Shown one piece after another: positions 1-9,199 of a DNA stretch of 64,000 nucleotides. Under the pieces are notes generated by a model. That model saw only the letters and a list, made by a program, of their open reading frames with translations. It searched no databases and had not been told where the DNA came from. Each line of letters opens with the position of its first letter. The first letter of the stretch is position 1. The stretch lies in contig CM019827.1 in NCBI GenBank assembly GCA_009763385.1, positions 109,209,204 through 109,273,203 on the forward strand, in the 5' to 3' direction. The position numbers were made by a program, and so were the translations under genes. The stretch is from Coix lacryma-jobi var. lacryma-jobi. Taxonomy: Eukaryota; Streptophyta; Magnoliopsida; Poales; Poaceae.

Positions 1-103
1 GCTTGGCCGTCGGATGGAAAATGCTAGAGTTGGACGGTTTTACCCCTAGGGGTATTTGGGTTAGTGCTTCATGATAGGGCGTTTTGATCTTCGGACTTGC
101 GCC

Positions 104-112
104 TATATATAT
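104..112 (+). promoter_or_regulatory. Probable TATA box of LTR A
   Basis: TATATATAT follows GCC and is followed by GAAGGGG. The same context recurs in F's two LTRs (44358-44366 and 53811-53819), which supports it as the LTR promoter. Transcription would start about 30 bp downstream (inference). Confidence 0.6.
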
Positions 113-689
113 GAAGGGGGCTGGTTAGGACAGCCCATCCTTGGATGGTGTCTCTCTCATTTTTGTGCTTGTGAGAGAAGGCTAGGGTTAGAGGAGAGAC
201 CGGCTCTTGTTCTTGAGCTTTTTGCCATCCAAGCTATGTGTTGCTAGGAGTGGCTTGTAGCCCGACACCAAGTGGTTAATCAATCATCCATTCCTCTGAA
301 TCCAAGGATCAAATTTGTGCTTTAATTTGTCTTGCGATTTTGTTCTTCGCGTTTGCACGTTTTCCCCTCTTTTGATCTTCACGAGATTTCTTGTTTCGAG
401 GGAAGATTCGCAAATCCGTTTGAACCATCTTGTGTAGCTTCGTGAGAGTCTTCTTTCTACCGAAGGAATTTCTCTAATACCTCACGAACTCACAGATCGG
501 TCAGATTTAGTTTTGGGATCGAGTTCTTGCCCGTTCTTCATCGTTTTCTTTGATTCACGGATTTGGAGTTTGGTTCGAGCCATGATCTCTTAGGAGTAGC
601 TCACTAACATCCTTGTGATCCCTCACACGAAATTTGAGCCCTAGTGCTTTTGATTTGAGGGAGATCGGGTCGATTCGGTGAACGAACAG

Positions 690-1075
690 AGGGCTGATCG
701 GGGTGACGGGACGCTGCATCGAAGCGACCGGCCGCACCCTGTCAGAGTCCGTTCGTTGAACACCCGCGCAGTCCAGTTCAAGCGCGGTGACCGGACGCTA
801 ACCTGGACTTGACCGGACGCACCCCGTGCTGAGTCCGGTCAGCTCCAGAGAGAGTTTTGTGCGAACGGACGCTAGGGTTTCGCGTGACCGGACGCACTGA
901 AGGCACTGTTCATTGCCTCTTCGGTGCTTGACCGGACGCTCAGTTGTAACGACCGGACGCTTGTTCACCGTGAGTCCGGTCGTGAACAGAGAGCATCCAG
1001 TACGTGTTTTTCTTGACCGGACGCGTCCGGTCCCCACTGATCGGACGCATCCAGAGTCCGGTCAGTGCAGACAGC
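690..1075 (+). repeat. Array of GACCGGACGC / GTCCGGTC motifs in LTR A
   Basis: About a dozen copies of a CCGGACGC core or its complement occur in both orientations. The tightest is a perfect 18-bp palindrome, GACCGGACGCGTCCGGTC, at 1015-1032, repeated at 5192-5209 in the 3' LTR. The array is downstream of the TATA box, so it would be in the transcribed leader (R/U5). Elements B, F, G, H and J have analogous arrays. Confidence 0.85.
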
Positions 1076-1470
1076 GCGCGATTTTGTCCGTGTCTTTTTG
1101 GTTCGAGCTCCGATTGGAGATCCGCTTTTTGCGTTGGATTCCCGACTTTGTGCTCTACTGAAATCGGGCTTCCCGCTCTGCGAAAAAGTCTGAATCCCCC
1201 TCGTGTTGCTCGGGGAGGTTGAGGTTACCCAAACTCCATCCTATCACTAGTTGACTCGCATGGATTTGGGTGAGGGAGCTTTTGTGGTGTCCCGCTGTGT
1301 TCCTAAGGAACATCCACTCATTCTCTTGGGTCGTGGACATCACGTGTGTCAGCTTCGCTCTTGGGGTTGATTTTGTTGGGACAGAGGCCGGAATTTCGGA
1401 AGAAATTTTTAGGCTCCCATTCACCCCCCCCCCTCTGGTCGCCTTGCTTTAGCATTTTCGGTCCTTCAAT

Positions 1471-1488
1471 TGGTATCGGAGCCAGTTA
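1471..1488 (+). other. Primer-binding site of element A
   Basis: TGGTATCGGAGCCA begins two bases after the LTR end and matches the complement of the 3' end of plant initiator Met tRNA with one change. This is typical of Ty1-copia elements. Confidence 0.9.
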
Positions 1489-1611
1489 AGGATCTCTCTA
1501 CCTTAACCGGTTTCGGATCCGCGAAGGGGACCTTTTTAGAGTGTTTTGGCTTCCGACGTGTTTTGTCAAGGTGTTGAGCTTGTCTGGCTAACACTAACGG
1601 TGCTTTTAGAA

Positions 1612-4200
1612 ATGGCACCAAGCTCTTCTTCCAGTGTGTCTTTGTCCTTAGGTTTGAGTCTTGGACATTTGATTGAGGACGACACTTTGGCAAGAAGGAG
1701 GAGTGCGGCTCTTGAGGCGGAACGTGAGGTGGAAGCTTTGCTGGACTTCCTAGGAGATGATGAGCAATCAATGGAGGATCGTATACGTGAACTTGGCAAG
1801 GCCAAGAAAGGTACACTTCTCGCTAGTCTTGGGATTTTGTCCCAACGTTTTGAAGCTTGTTGTGATGATAACCTGAGATACGATGAGCTTTGTGATACCT
1901 TGCATAGAAAGATCAAGAAATTGAAATGCTCCATCGCTAGGTTAAAATGTGGCCTTTTTCATTGGAAGTCTAGTGCATCTTTACCTTGCACCTCTTGTAG
2001 TGACATGGTTAGGAAGAATGATGAGCTATGCTTTTCACTTGCTAGCTTAGAATCTGAAAATGAAATATTAAAATCAAATGCTTCCATACCATGTCTTGTT
2101 TGCTTTGACTTGCGCAAGGACCTTGTTTATGCTAAATCTGAAATAGCCTTGCTTAGGTCAAAAGCGTCTTTGCCATGTGGTTCTTGTGAGTTTTTGCATG
2201 CTGAAATTGATAAACTAAAATTGACTCACACCACATGTGTAGATGAACTTGAGCATGCTAGGGCTGAAATTATTGAGATAAATGCTAGGCCTTGTAGCTT
2301 GTGCTCTTTGAATAAAGATGCTTGCCATAGTTCTTGTGCTAATCATGATTCCTTGTTTGATGTGAATGGTGATGTTTCTTCCACCGATTTCATTTGCACA
2401 TCATGCATTGATTTGGAAAAAGAAGTTTTGGCTTTGAAGGTTTTGCGCGATGATATGAGCGCCAAGTTGGTTGAGCACAATGATATGAGTGCCAACCTTG
2501 AAAAAGAAAATGAACTCTTGCGTACCACATATGCCGAGTGCATTAGGGAGGAGATGGAAAATTTGAAAAACACTCCTTGTGGTACTTGTGATCGCCTCAT
2601 GTTTGAAAATGAGGTTTTAGCCAAAAGATGCAAGAGTCTTTGTGCTAAGTCTTTTGAGTCACGCTCTTCTTCCAACTCCGATGTTGATATTTCTAAGTTT
2701 GCATCTTTCCAACCGGAGTTGAATTCTTGTGTTGCGCGTGAGTCTTTTGACTGTGGCATTAGTGCCAAGGTTTTGGATAGCTCTTTCATAGCTACTCCTA
2801 ACCTTGTTGTTTCTTCGAGTGATGTCCAAGGGACTTCTCTTGACAAGGGTGCTTCTCACATTTTTGGGACTCGTGCTCCCAATCCGATTTTCCATTGCAC
2901 CTTTTTCAAGAAGGATGGACATTCATTCGATTTTTGTTTCCGCCGTGTCAAACACGAGCGACGCATTCGAGCTAAGGCTTTTAGGAAGCCACATAGCCTT
3001 TCCCATGGCACATGTGCTCCTAGCATTGGCACCAAGTTGGTTGTTCATGCTTCTTGTTCTAAGACCCAAGGGATTTCTCACTTGTCAGAGAACGGTGTGC
3101 CTTCCGATAGGCCTTTGTACCATTGCTCTTTTTGTGAGAAAGATGGGCATCAAGAAAGCTTTTGCTATCGGCGTGCCAAACGTTTGCGCCAAGCTCGCTC
3201 TTCTAGGAAGCTGGTGGTTCATAGCCCTTCCCATGGCATGAACGCTTGTGCTCCTAGTAAGAAGCCCCTCTTTGTTGATGGGTTTTATGACTCCTTTTCT
3301 AGTGGGATAGGTCATTGTTCACACTGGATTTTGGTCAACATTGAGAAGATGACAGGTGGACCCAACGAGCAGTGAGAAGAGCATTCAGTAGACGGACAAG
3401 CGGTCGGTTACTCCATTCAGGAAATAGATATGGCAAGAGAAGCCGATCACGAGGATAATCGACCATGACCGTGACAGATTAAACGAGTATTCAAGAAGCA
3501 GAGGGTTCTGATCTCATTGGCCAGGAGTTGGATTTGGTGGCGTTGTGATGTGGCAAGCATGCAAAGAAGGCAATATATATAAAGCATGCACATCTCGACG
3601 TCCACTTCTATATTTAGCATGAATGGCTTCATGATGAAGGAAAGGCTAGAAGACGGCGTGCATGTCCAGTGTGCGGAGATGGACGTATAAGACATTCGGC
3701 AAGTATCCATGCGGTCGGCTAGTTTCCAACGATTCAGCAACTGCTCATGCGGTCGACTATTCTGAGAAAAGGGAGTTTCCATTGAAACGACGGAAGCGAG
3801 AGCCGATCGGGCAACAAAATTGCGACAATTAAGGCAATGATGATTCCGAAAGGAGTCGACTAGTGGGATAGGTCATGGTTGTGGACATGCTTCTAGTGCT
3901 TCTTCTCTTGGTCCACGTCATGCTTTTCATGGTGCTTCTATTGGCTCTTCTACAAAGACCTTAGAAGATGTTTGCTTCTTTTCCCATGGTATGACTCGTT
4001 CTTCTCCTCGAGTTGTCCTTTTGAGGAATGCTTCCAAGGGTGTTTCACAATGGCATTTGAACCAACACTTGCATCATGCTAACCCACATGATAAGTTGAG
4101 TGCTCCTTTGAGAGTTGTGACCAAGTCTTGGGTTCCCAAGCACATGCTTGCTAACCCTTCGGGATCCAAGACTCGGGTTACTTTGTCCTCTTGTGTGTAG
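1612..4200 (+). pseudogene. ORF1 of element A: Gag-extension-like coiled-coil protein with C-terminal zinc knuckles, split by an insertion
   Basis: The ATG at 1612 is preferred over the in-frame ATG at 1546 because F has an ATG at the same place (45926) and the conserved Ser-rich start follows it. Without the insertion at 3316-3876 the frame would run about 675 codons to TAG at 4198 with no other break. The first two thirds are coiled-coil-like, with repeated CxxC pairs in contexts such as LPCTSC and LPCGSC. Near the C-terminus are two CX2CX4HX4C-type knuckles; in the first the second Cys is Phe (codon 2905-2907), and the second (CSFCEKDGH...FC) is intact. The layout matches the extension that follows Gag in element B and lacks the Gag core. 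RNA binding and particle assembly are inferences. As it stands the reading frame stops at 3373-3375 inside the insertion. Confidence 0.8.
3316..3876. other. Unidentified 544-bp insertion flanked by 17-bp direct repeats
   Basis: The sequence CTAGTGGGATAGGTCAT occurs at 3299-3315 and again at 3860-3876; F lacks the segment between them. The insert starts TGTTCACAC like a gypsy LTR and has an AT-rich TATA-like stretch near 3573, but no CA end before the second repeat, no poly(A), and no inverted ends that I can see. The 561-bp gain (187 codons) is frame-neutral but brings a stop after 20 codons. It could be a truncated LTR captured during break repair; I cannot assign a family. Confidence 0.65.
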
Positions 4201-5085
4201 ATATGAGGACGCGGGGTGGAGAACATGCGCCTGATGGAGCTTGATCTTTTAGATGTGATCAAGATTTGATGGTTCTCTACACCCCGCTTAGATTTGCCTC
4301 CAAAGAGGCTTTTGCTAATCGGTGAGCTTTCCTATACACTCACATCCTGTACATCCATGATTTATGTCTTGTGGTATGAGATGGTTCTTCCTGCGCTCAC
4401 TTGTATTGTTCTTGCATGTACATTTTCCTGTGTATCATGTTTTGTTTTAGTCTAGCATATGCTATCTTGTATATCATGTCATGCTAGCTTTGTGTACAGT
4501 TTTGGTGGCTATTCCACTTTTCATGCTAGTTTGTGATCCTCATGAACATTATGCCATGTTCTACCATACTTATCCATGAGCTTGATGTGTAGTGGTATGA
4601 TGTTCATTAGGCGTCACTTTTCAGGTGCTAGTTTTGGTTAGCTACATGTATCCTGTTGATATGTTTAGTTTGAGCACTAGCCTTTCCACACTTTTATCAT
4701 GTTACATGCTTCTGGATCTATTACTATCATTATCTTGCATCGTAGCTTGTGTTGAGGTTTAGGCTGTGTTTGGATTGATCATGTCACTAGGCTGCATTTT
4801 GCTATATAGTGCTTTATCCTGTTGCATGGTAGTTTTGACTAGTTTGAGTTCAGATCTCCTTGCGGTATCATTCATAGGTAGATCTCCTTTTTGTTGAGAG
4901 TTCACCTTATGCTTATTATGTGACTAACCGTTTTCGTGGAGACCTTGAGGTCACACTAGACGAGACAATGCCTTGTGCTTTCTTCTGCTTTTGAGTGTGC
5001 AGGAGAACAGGAGCCTGAAGAGAGCATTTTGGCTCGCGGACCCGATCCCACTTCTTCCATGTCTTGGGGTTCCGTTCGAGTAGTT
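4201..5085 (+). other. 3' non-coding region of element A with a pol-hinge remnant
   Basis: No open frame of interest occurs here. The stretch aligns with F 48439-49330. Its last part (about 4930-5083) resembles the hinge between integrase and RT of element B (10418-10690), including counterparts of B's DETMVCPSS, HGPNPSSS and TTWG stretches. The region breaks off at about 5085 into the middle of the LTR, so an internal deletion removed the rest of the 3' region, the polypurine tract and the front half of the 3' LTR. Confidence 0.7.
4211..4287 (+). other. Two-level stem-loop just after ORF1 of element A
   Basis: The outer arms are GCGGGGTGGAGAAC (4211-4224) and GTTCTCTACACCCCGC (4272-4287), with a 2-nt bulge. 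The inner arms are CTTGATC (4240-4246) and GATCAAG (4257-4263). The structure starts 10 nt after the ORF1 stop. F has the same structure at 48449-48525 with its inner arms changed on both sides. The left arm also resembles the start of the B protease segment near 9200. Confidence 0.75.
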
Positions 5086-5641
5086 TTCATTGCCTCTTCG
5101 GTGCTTGACCGGACGCTCAGTTGTAACGACCGGGCGCTTGTTCACCGTGAGTCCGGTCGTGAACAGAGAGCATCCAGTACGTGTTTTTCTTGACCGGACG
5201 CGTCCGGTCCCCACTGATCGGACGCATCCAGAGTCCGGTCAGTGCAGACAGCACGCGATTTTGTCCGTGTCTTTTGGGTTCGAGCTCCGATTGGAGATCC
5301 GCTTTTTGCGTTGGATTCCCGACTTCGTGCTCTACTAAAATCGGGCTTCCCGCTTTGCGAAAAAGCCTGAATCCCCCTCGTGTTGCTCGGGGAGGTTGAG
5401 GTTACCCAAACTCCATTCTATCACTAGTTGACTCTCATGGATTTGGGTGAGGGAACTTTTGTGGTGTCCCGCTGTGTTCCTAGGGAACATCCACTCATTC
5501 TCTGGGTCGTGGACATCACATGTGTTGGCTTTGCTCTTGGGGTTGATTTTGTTGGGACAGAGGCCAGAATTTCGGAAGAAATTTTTAGGCTCCCATTCAC
5601 CCCCCCTCTGGTCGCCTTGCTTTAGCATTTTCGGTCCTTCA
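5086..5641 (+). repeat. Truncated 3' LTR of element A
   Basis: It matches 5' LTR positions of about 911-1468 but lacks everything upstream, including the TATA box. It ends in CCTTCA. The 18-bp palindrome and the C-rich tract are kept. Confidence 0.88.
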
Positions 5642-6498
5642 TCCGTTTGAACCAAGATGTTCTAGATCGTGAGGCATTTCTCTCCACCGAAGGAATTCAC
5701 CTCTTACCCCACGAGCTAGTGGATAGATCGATTTTTGTTTCGGGTCAGGTTTTTCTCCCTTCCCCTGAATTTCTTCGATTCATCGATTTGGAGATAGGTT
5801 CGAGCCATGATCTCTTAGACATAGCTCACTATTATCCTTGTGACTCCTCTCACCAAGTTTGATCCCTAGAGGATTTGTTTTGAGAGAGATCGAGGCGAAT
5901 TAGTGAACGAACTACACAGAATCGGGGTGACCGGACGCTGGGTTGGGGTGACCGGACGCACGGTGCTGAGTCCGGTCGTTGAATGTCCTTCCTGTGCCTT
6001 TCTGCGACTTGACCGGACGCTCGAGATCGGACGCTCGACTTTGCACTGACCGGACTCGACGCTCTCACTGTTCATCGAAGTTTTGTCCTGGTGATCGGAC
6101 GCTTGTCATAGTGACCGGACGCTCCTGACTAGTGAGTCCGGTCGCAAACAGTAAGGTCCCAAATCGTGTTTTGCTCGACCGGACGCGTCCAGTGGTCACT
6201 GACCGGATGCAGGCAGAGTCCAGTCGTTTCTATTCTGTGAGTTTTCGTCTGCAGTTCATTCGTCAGTCGTCGGATTTGAATTCCGGCTTTTGCGTTGGGT
6301 TTCTAGAGTTGTGTAATGTCCCGTTGTGCTTCTTGGAAGCATCCACCCTACATCTAGGGTCGTGGACACTTGCAAGCTCTAGGTTTTCTCTTGGGGGTTG
6401 ATTCTCGGAACAGTAGCAACAAGTTTCTGAAAAGAAATTTGAAGCTCCCATTCACCCCCCCCCTCTGGTCGCTTTCTGGTAGCACTTTCGGTCCTTCA
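5642..6498 (+). repeat. 5' LTR of element B (downstream part)
   Basis: It aligns with the 3' LTR from 15102 to 15825 and on from 23702, and ends GGTCCTTCA at 6498. About 1.1 kb of LTR (the equivalent of 13990-15101) is absent here and is expected left of the window beyond element A. It contains GACCGGACGC-type motifs (about 5930-6220) and a C-rich tract near 6460. Confidence 0.88.
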
Positions 6499-6500
6499 AT

Positions 6501-6512
6501 TGGTATCGAAGC
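6501..6512 (+). other. Primer-binding site of element B
   Basis: TGGTATCGAAGC lies two bases after the LTR end. Compared with A it has an extra mismatch to initiator Met tRNA, consistent with decay. Confidence 0.85.
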
Positions 6513-6561
6513 GGGTTAAGGATCTTCCACCTTAGCCGGTTCTAGATCCACAGAAGGCGAC

Positions 6562-9185
6562 ATGGATCGCGGCGTGGGCAAACCGTCGTTCTTTGATGGG
6601 ACAAACTATGTGTATTAGAAGATACGCATGTCGGCCTATCTTCAGAGTTTGGGTGCTTCCATCTGGGATATTTGCAACTCTGCCGATTACGTGGTCTTGG
6701 CTGCTCGTACCATTCAGCATCAGATTGAGGAGCACGATGCCAATAACCGAGCCCGTAATGCTCTTTTCTCCTGTTTGAGTATGTCCGAGTTTGATCGTGT
6801 TTCTCATCTCCCCACGGCTCATGAGATTTGGGCAACCCTCATGCGTTTCCATGAGGGAACCTCTCAAGTCAAATGCCATCTCTATGAGTCGCACAAGCAG
6901 GAGTATGAGAACTTTCGACACATGCCTGGCGAGAGCATAGAAAGTTTATTCGCTCGCTTTCAGGTGATTGTCAATAGGATGAGGGCTAACAAGGAGTTGT
7001 TGCCTTTCGACGATCATGAGAGGGCTTTGAAGCTTTTGCATACCCTTGATCGGTCGGTGTAGGATTCCAAGGTTCAAGCGATCATCGAATCACCTAACTA
7101 TGAGACTCTCACGTGCGACGAGCTCTTCAGTAAGCTCAAGTCTAGTGAGATCGATGCCATAGCGAGGGCTTCTTATGAAAATCCTTCTGGCCCATCGATG
7201 GCTTTGCTTTCTGGCTCTTCTGCTAACCCCTCTGGAGGATTTGCACTCTCTTCACTTCTCTCTGTCATAGAGGAGCAGCTGGAGTTCATGGGGGATGACG
7301 AGCTAGCTTTGCTCGCCAACCGGTTCTCGCGGTTTCACAACAACCGCATGAACCGTCGTCACGGAGGAGGACGCTCGGGCTGTTTCGAGTGCAGCAACCC
7401 CAACCACTTCATCGTCAATTGCCCAAAGAAGAACAAGCAAGTGTTCGGCAAGGCGGATCATGGGCACAAGTACGACTCCGGCAAGCGCAAGGAGAAGTAC
7501 GTCCCCGCGAAGCACAAGCAGAAGGGCGGCTTCAACAAGGAGTACATCAAGACGAAGTACTTGGAGAAGGCCCAGGCTGAGCAGCGCGCATTCTTCGCCA
7601 CGCTCAGCGACGTCGACGACTCGGAAGACGACTTCGCTTCCTCAAGCGATGATGAGTCCGAGAAGAAGAAGAAGAAGAGGATCGAGGACAAGCTGAACGG
7701 CCTCTGCTTCTTCGCCGACAATGAGGGATTCTGCACCATGGCCCTCGGCAAGGAGGTCAACGGCAAGCTGGAGGAGATCCCTCGGAACAACGACGACGAC
7801 GACACCTCCCAGGTATCTCTGACCCACGATGAGCTTTCTGTTGAGGTCGAGAAGCTTACTGTCGCCCTTCTTAGTCAAGATAAGTTGCTTAGGCGTGCTG
7901 CTAGAGAGCGGAAGGATTTTAGGCAGAAGTGGGAGGATATGGTGAAAGAACTTGAATCTGTCAAGTCCACCGTTGTTGTCACCGAGGAGGAGTGTGAGAT
8001 GTGCACCACACACATGACTGATCTTCTCACTTTGAGAGGTAAGTATGTTGTGTTGGTAGGAGAGGTGGATGAGCTTAAGGCCAGATCCTCGCTGTTGGGT
8101 GCGTGCAAGTCCTGTGCGGGCTTGCAATCCGAGTTGGCAGAGAAGAATGCCAAAATTGTGTCTCTTGAGAAGGCCAGCTCGGGTAGCACTTGTGTGTCTA
8201 GGTGCGTTTTTTGTGAGGGCTTGGAAATGGAGATAGCCAACGTGAAGCATGACAAGATGCAAACCAAGGAGGAAAACACATACCTTCGGACCATCTTGTC
8301 ATGGGTGTCTAGTGGTGAGACGCAACTTGGGATGATGATCTCCCAATTCAAGCGTGCTGCTGGAGGTCCAGGTGTAGGCTTCACTCAGGGTGTTGATGTT
8401 TCATCTTTTGGGAAGATTGGAGGGTCGAGTGGTCTTAACCGATGTGAGAAGCCCAACTCCACCACTACTCCCAAGCTTACTAAGATTCCACCCAAAGAGC
8501 CTCTCAAGCCCAACACCAAGGATGGTGTGTTCGTTGAACCTCCGAGAGCTCCACCCAAGAAACAATCATGGGCTCCAAAACCAAACCACCTCAAGAACAA
8601 GCTAGACACCATGCCACCCATCCAAGAGGAGCTTATGCCACAGAAGGGCAAAGTGATCCACACCCACTACCGTGAGTACCAACAACCCCCTATGAGAGCG
8701 GTGAGGTACCATTGTGAGCACTGTGGGAGAGATGGACACTTGAGTGAGTTTTGCTTTCGGTGCAAAAGAGAGGCACGCCGTGCAAAGGAGATAAACAACA
8801 CGAACATGTACCATCCTTTCCATGATGTACTTGTGCCGAATGTTCAGAGGCATGTTGCTAGGCCAAGAGGCTCAAAGTCTCAAGTTCCTAGGCCTAGGCC
8901 GCGAGGAGGTCGTGCCTAGCGGGAGCCTGCTTTTGTGGGCTATGGACCCCATGGCGGTGGCTTTGTAGTTGAGCGTTTCCCCTATCGCATTTTGAGTATC
9001 GCGATGGACGCTCCTCCCTTAGCGGACCACGTTTTCCTCTATGTGGTGATCGCTCTTCCAGTAGGTGTGCTAGGAATGGTTTTTCTGCTAACCGTTCTTT
9101 TGAGCAGTCGGCCCAACACTGGTATCCCTCCTACTTCACTAACCCCAGTGTTGGACCGTATGCTCACCCTATGTCTTTCTATTGA
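6562..9185 (+). pseudogene. gag: gag of element B with extended C-terminal region, broken
   Basis: The frame opens at ATG 6562 (MDRGVGKPSFFDGTNY), typical of copia Gag. A Gag core of the UBN2/retrotran_gag type runs to about 7200. A zinc knuckle CX2CX4HX4C (CFECSNPNHFIVNC) is near 7381, then acidic and lysine-rich stretches, a coiled-coil region (7830-8300) with CxxC pairs, and a second knuckle (CEHCGRDGHLSEFC) near 8715. In-frame TAG codons occur at 6616, 7060 and 8917. A frameshift near 8985 moves the reading to a frame that ends with the TGA at 9183. The extension after the first knuckle is the part that A and F retain as ORF1. In a live element the product would form the virus-like particle and bind RNA (family knowledge). 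Confidence 0.88.
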
Positions 9186-9199
9186 TGTAGGTAAAACGA

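Larger units (their letters stand above)
1..1468 (+). repeat. 5' LTR of element A (5' end outside window)
   Basis: The 3' boundary is fixed by the terminal CA at 1467-1468 directly before the primer site. The last 558 bp recur at 5086-5641. Positions 1-300 align with F's LTR around 53690-53990, so roughly 0.9 kb of LTR is missing to the left. A C-rich tract at about 1425-1434 precedes the U5 end, as in the other copia LTRs of the window. Confidence 0.9.
1..5641 (+). mobile_element. Element A: non-autonomous SIRE-like copia derivative
   Basis: The order is 5' LTR (entering from the left edge), initiator-Met-type primer site at 1471, one long ORF (1612-4200), a non-coding 3' part, and a truncated 3' LTR ending in CA at 5641. 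The two LTR copies (about 911-1468 and 5086-5641) align throughout with roughly 3% mismatches by eye. No protease, integrase or RT is present. The right flank (5642 on) continues an internal piece of element B's LTR, so A is best read as nested in B's 5' LTR, with TCCGT as the expected 5-bp target duplication; the left copy would lie outside the window. Element F (41362-55236) is a second member of the same lineage. A needs proteins from a relative to move (inference). Confidence 0.85.

Noticed and set aside
1471..1488. tRNA gene
   Set aside because: Only the complement of a tRNA 3' end is present; it is a primer-binding site.
1155..1816. Minus-strand frames opposite LTR A and ORF1
   Set aside because: Shadows of repetitive LTR text and of ORF1 codons; no domain.
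7642..8384. Minus-strand frames of 169-206 codons
   Set aside because: Antisense of the Gag extension of B; long only because of its codon bias.
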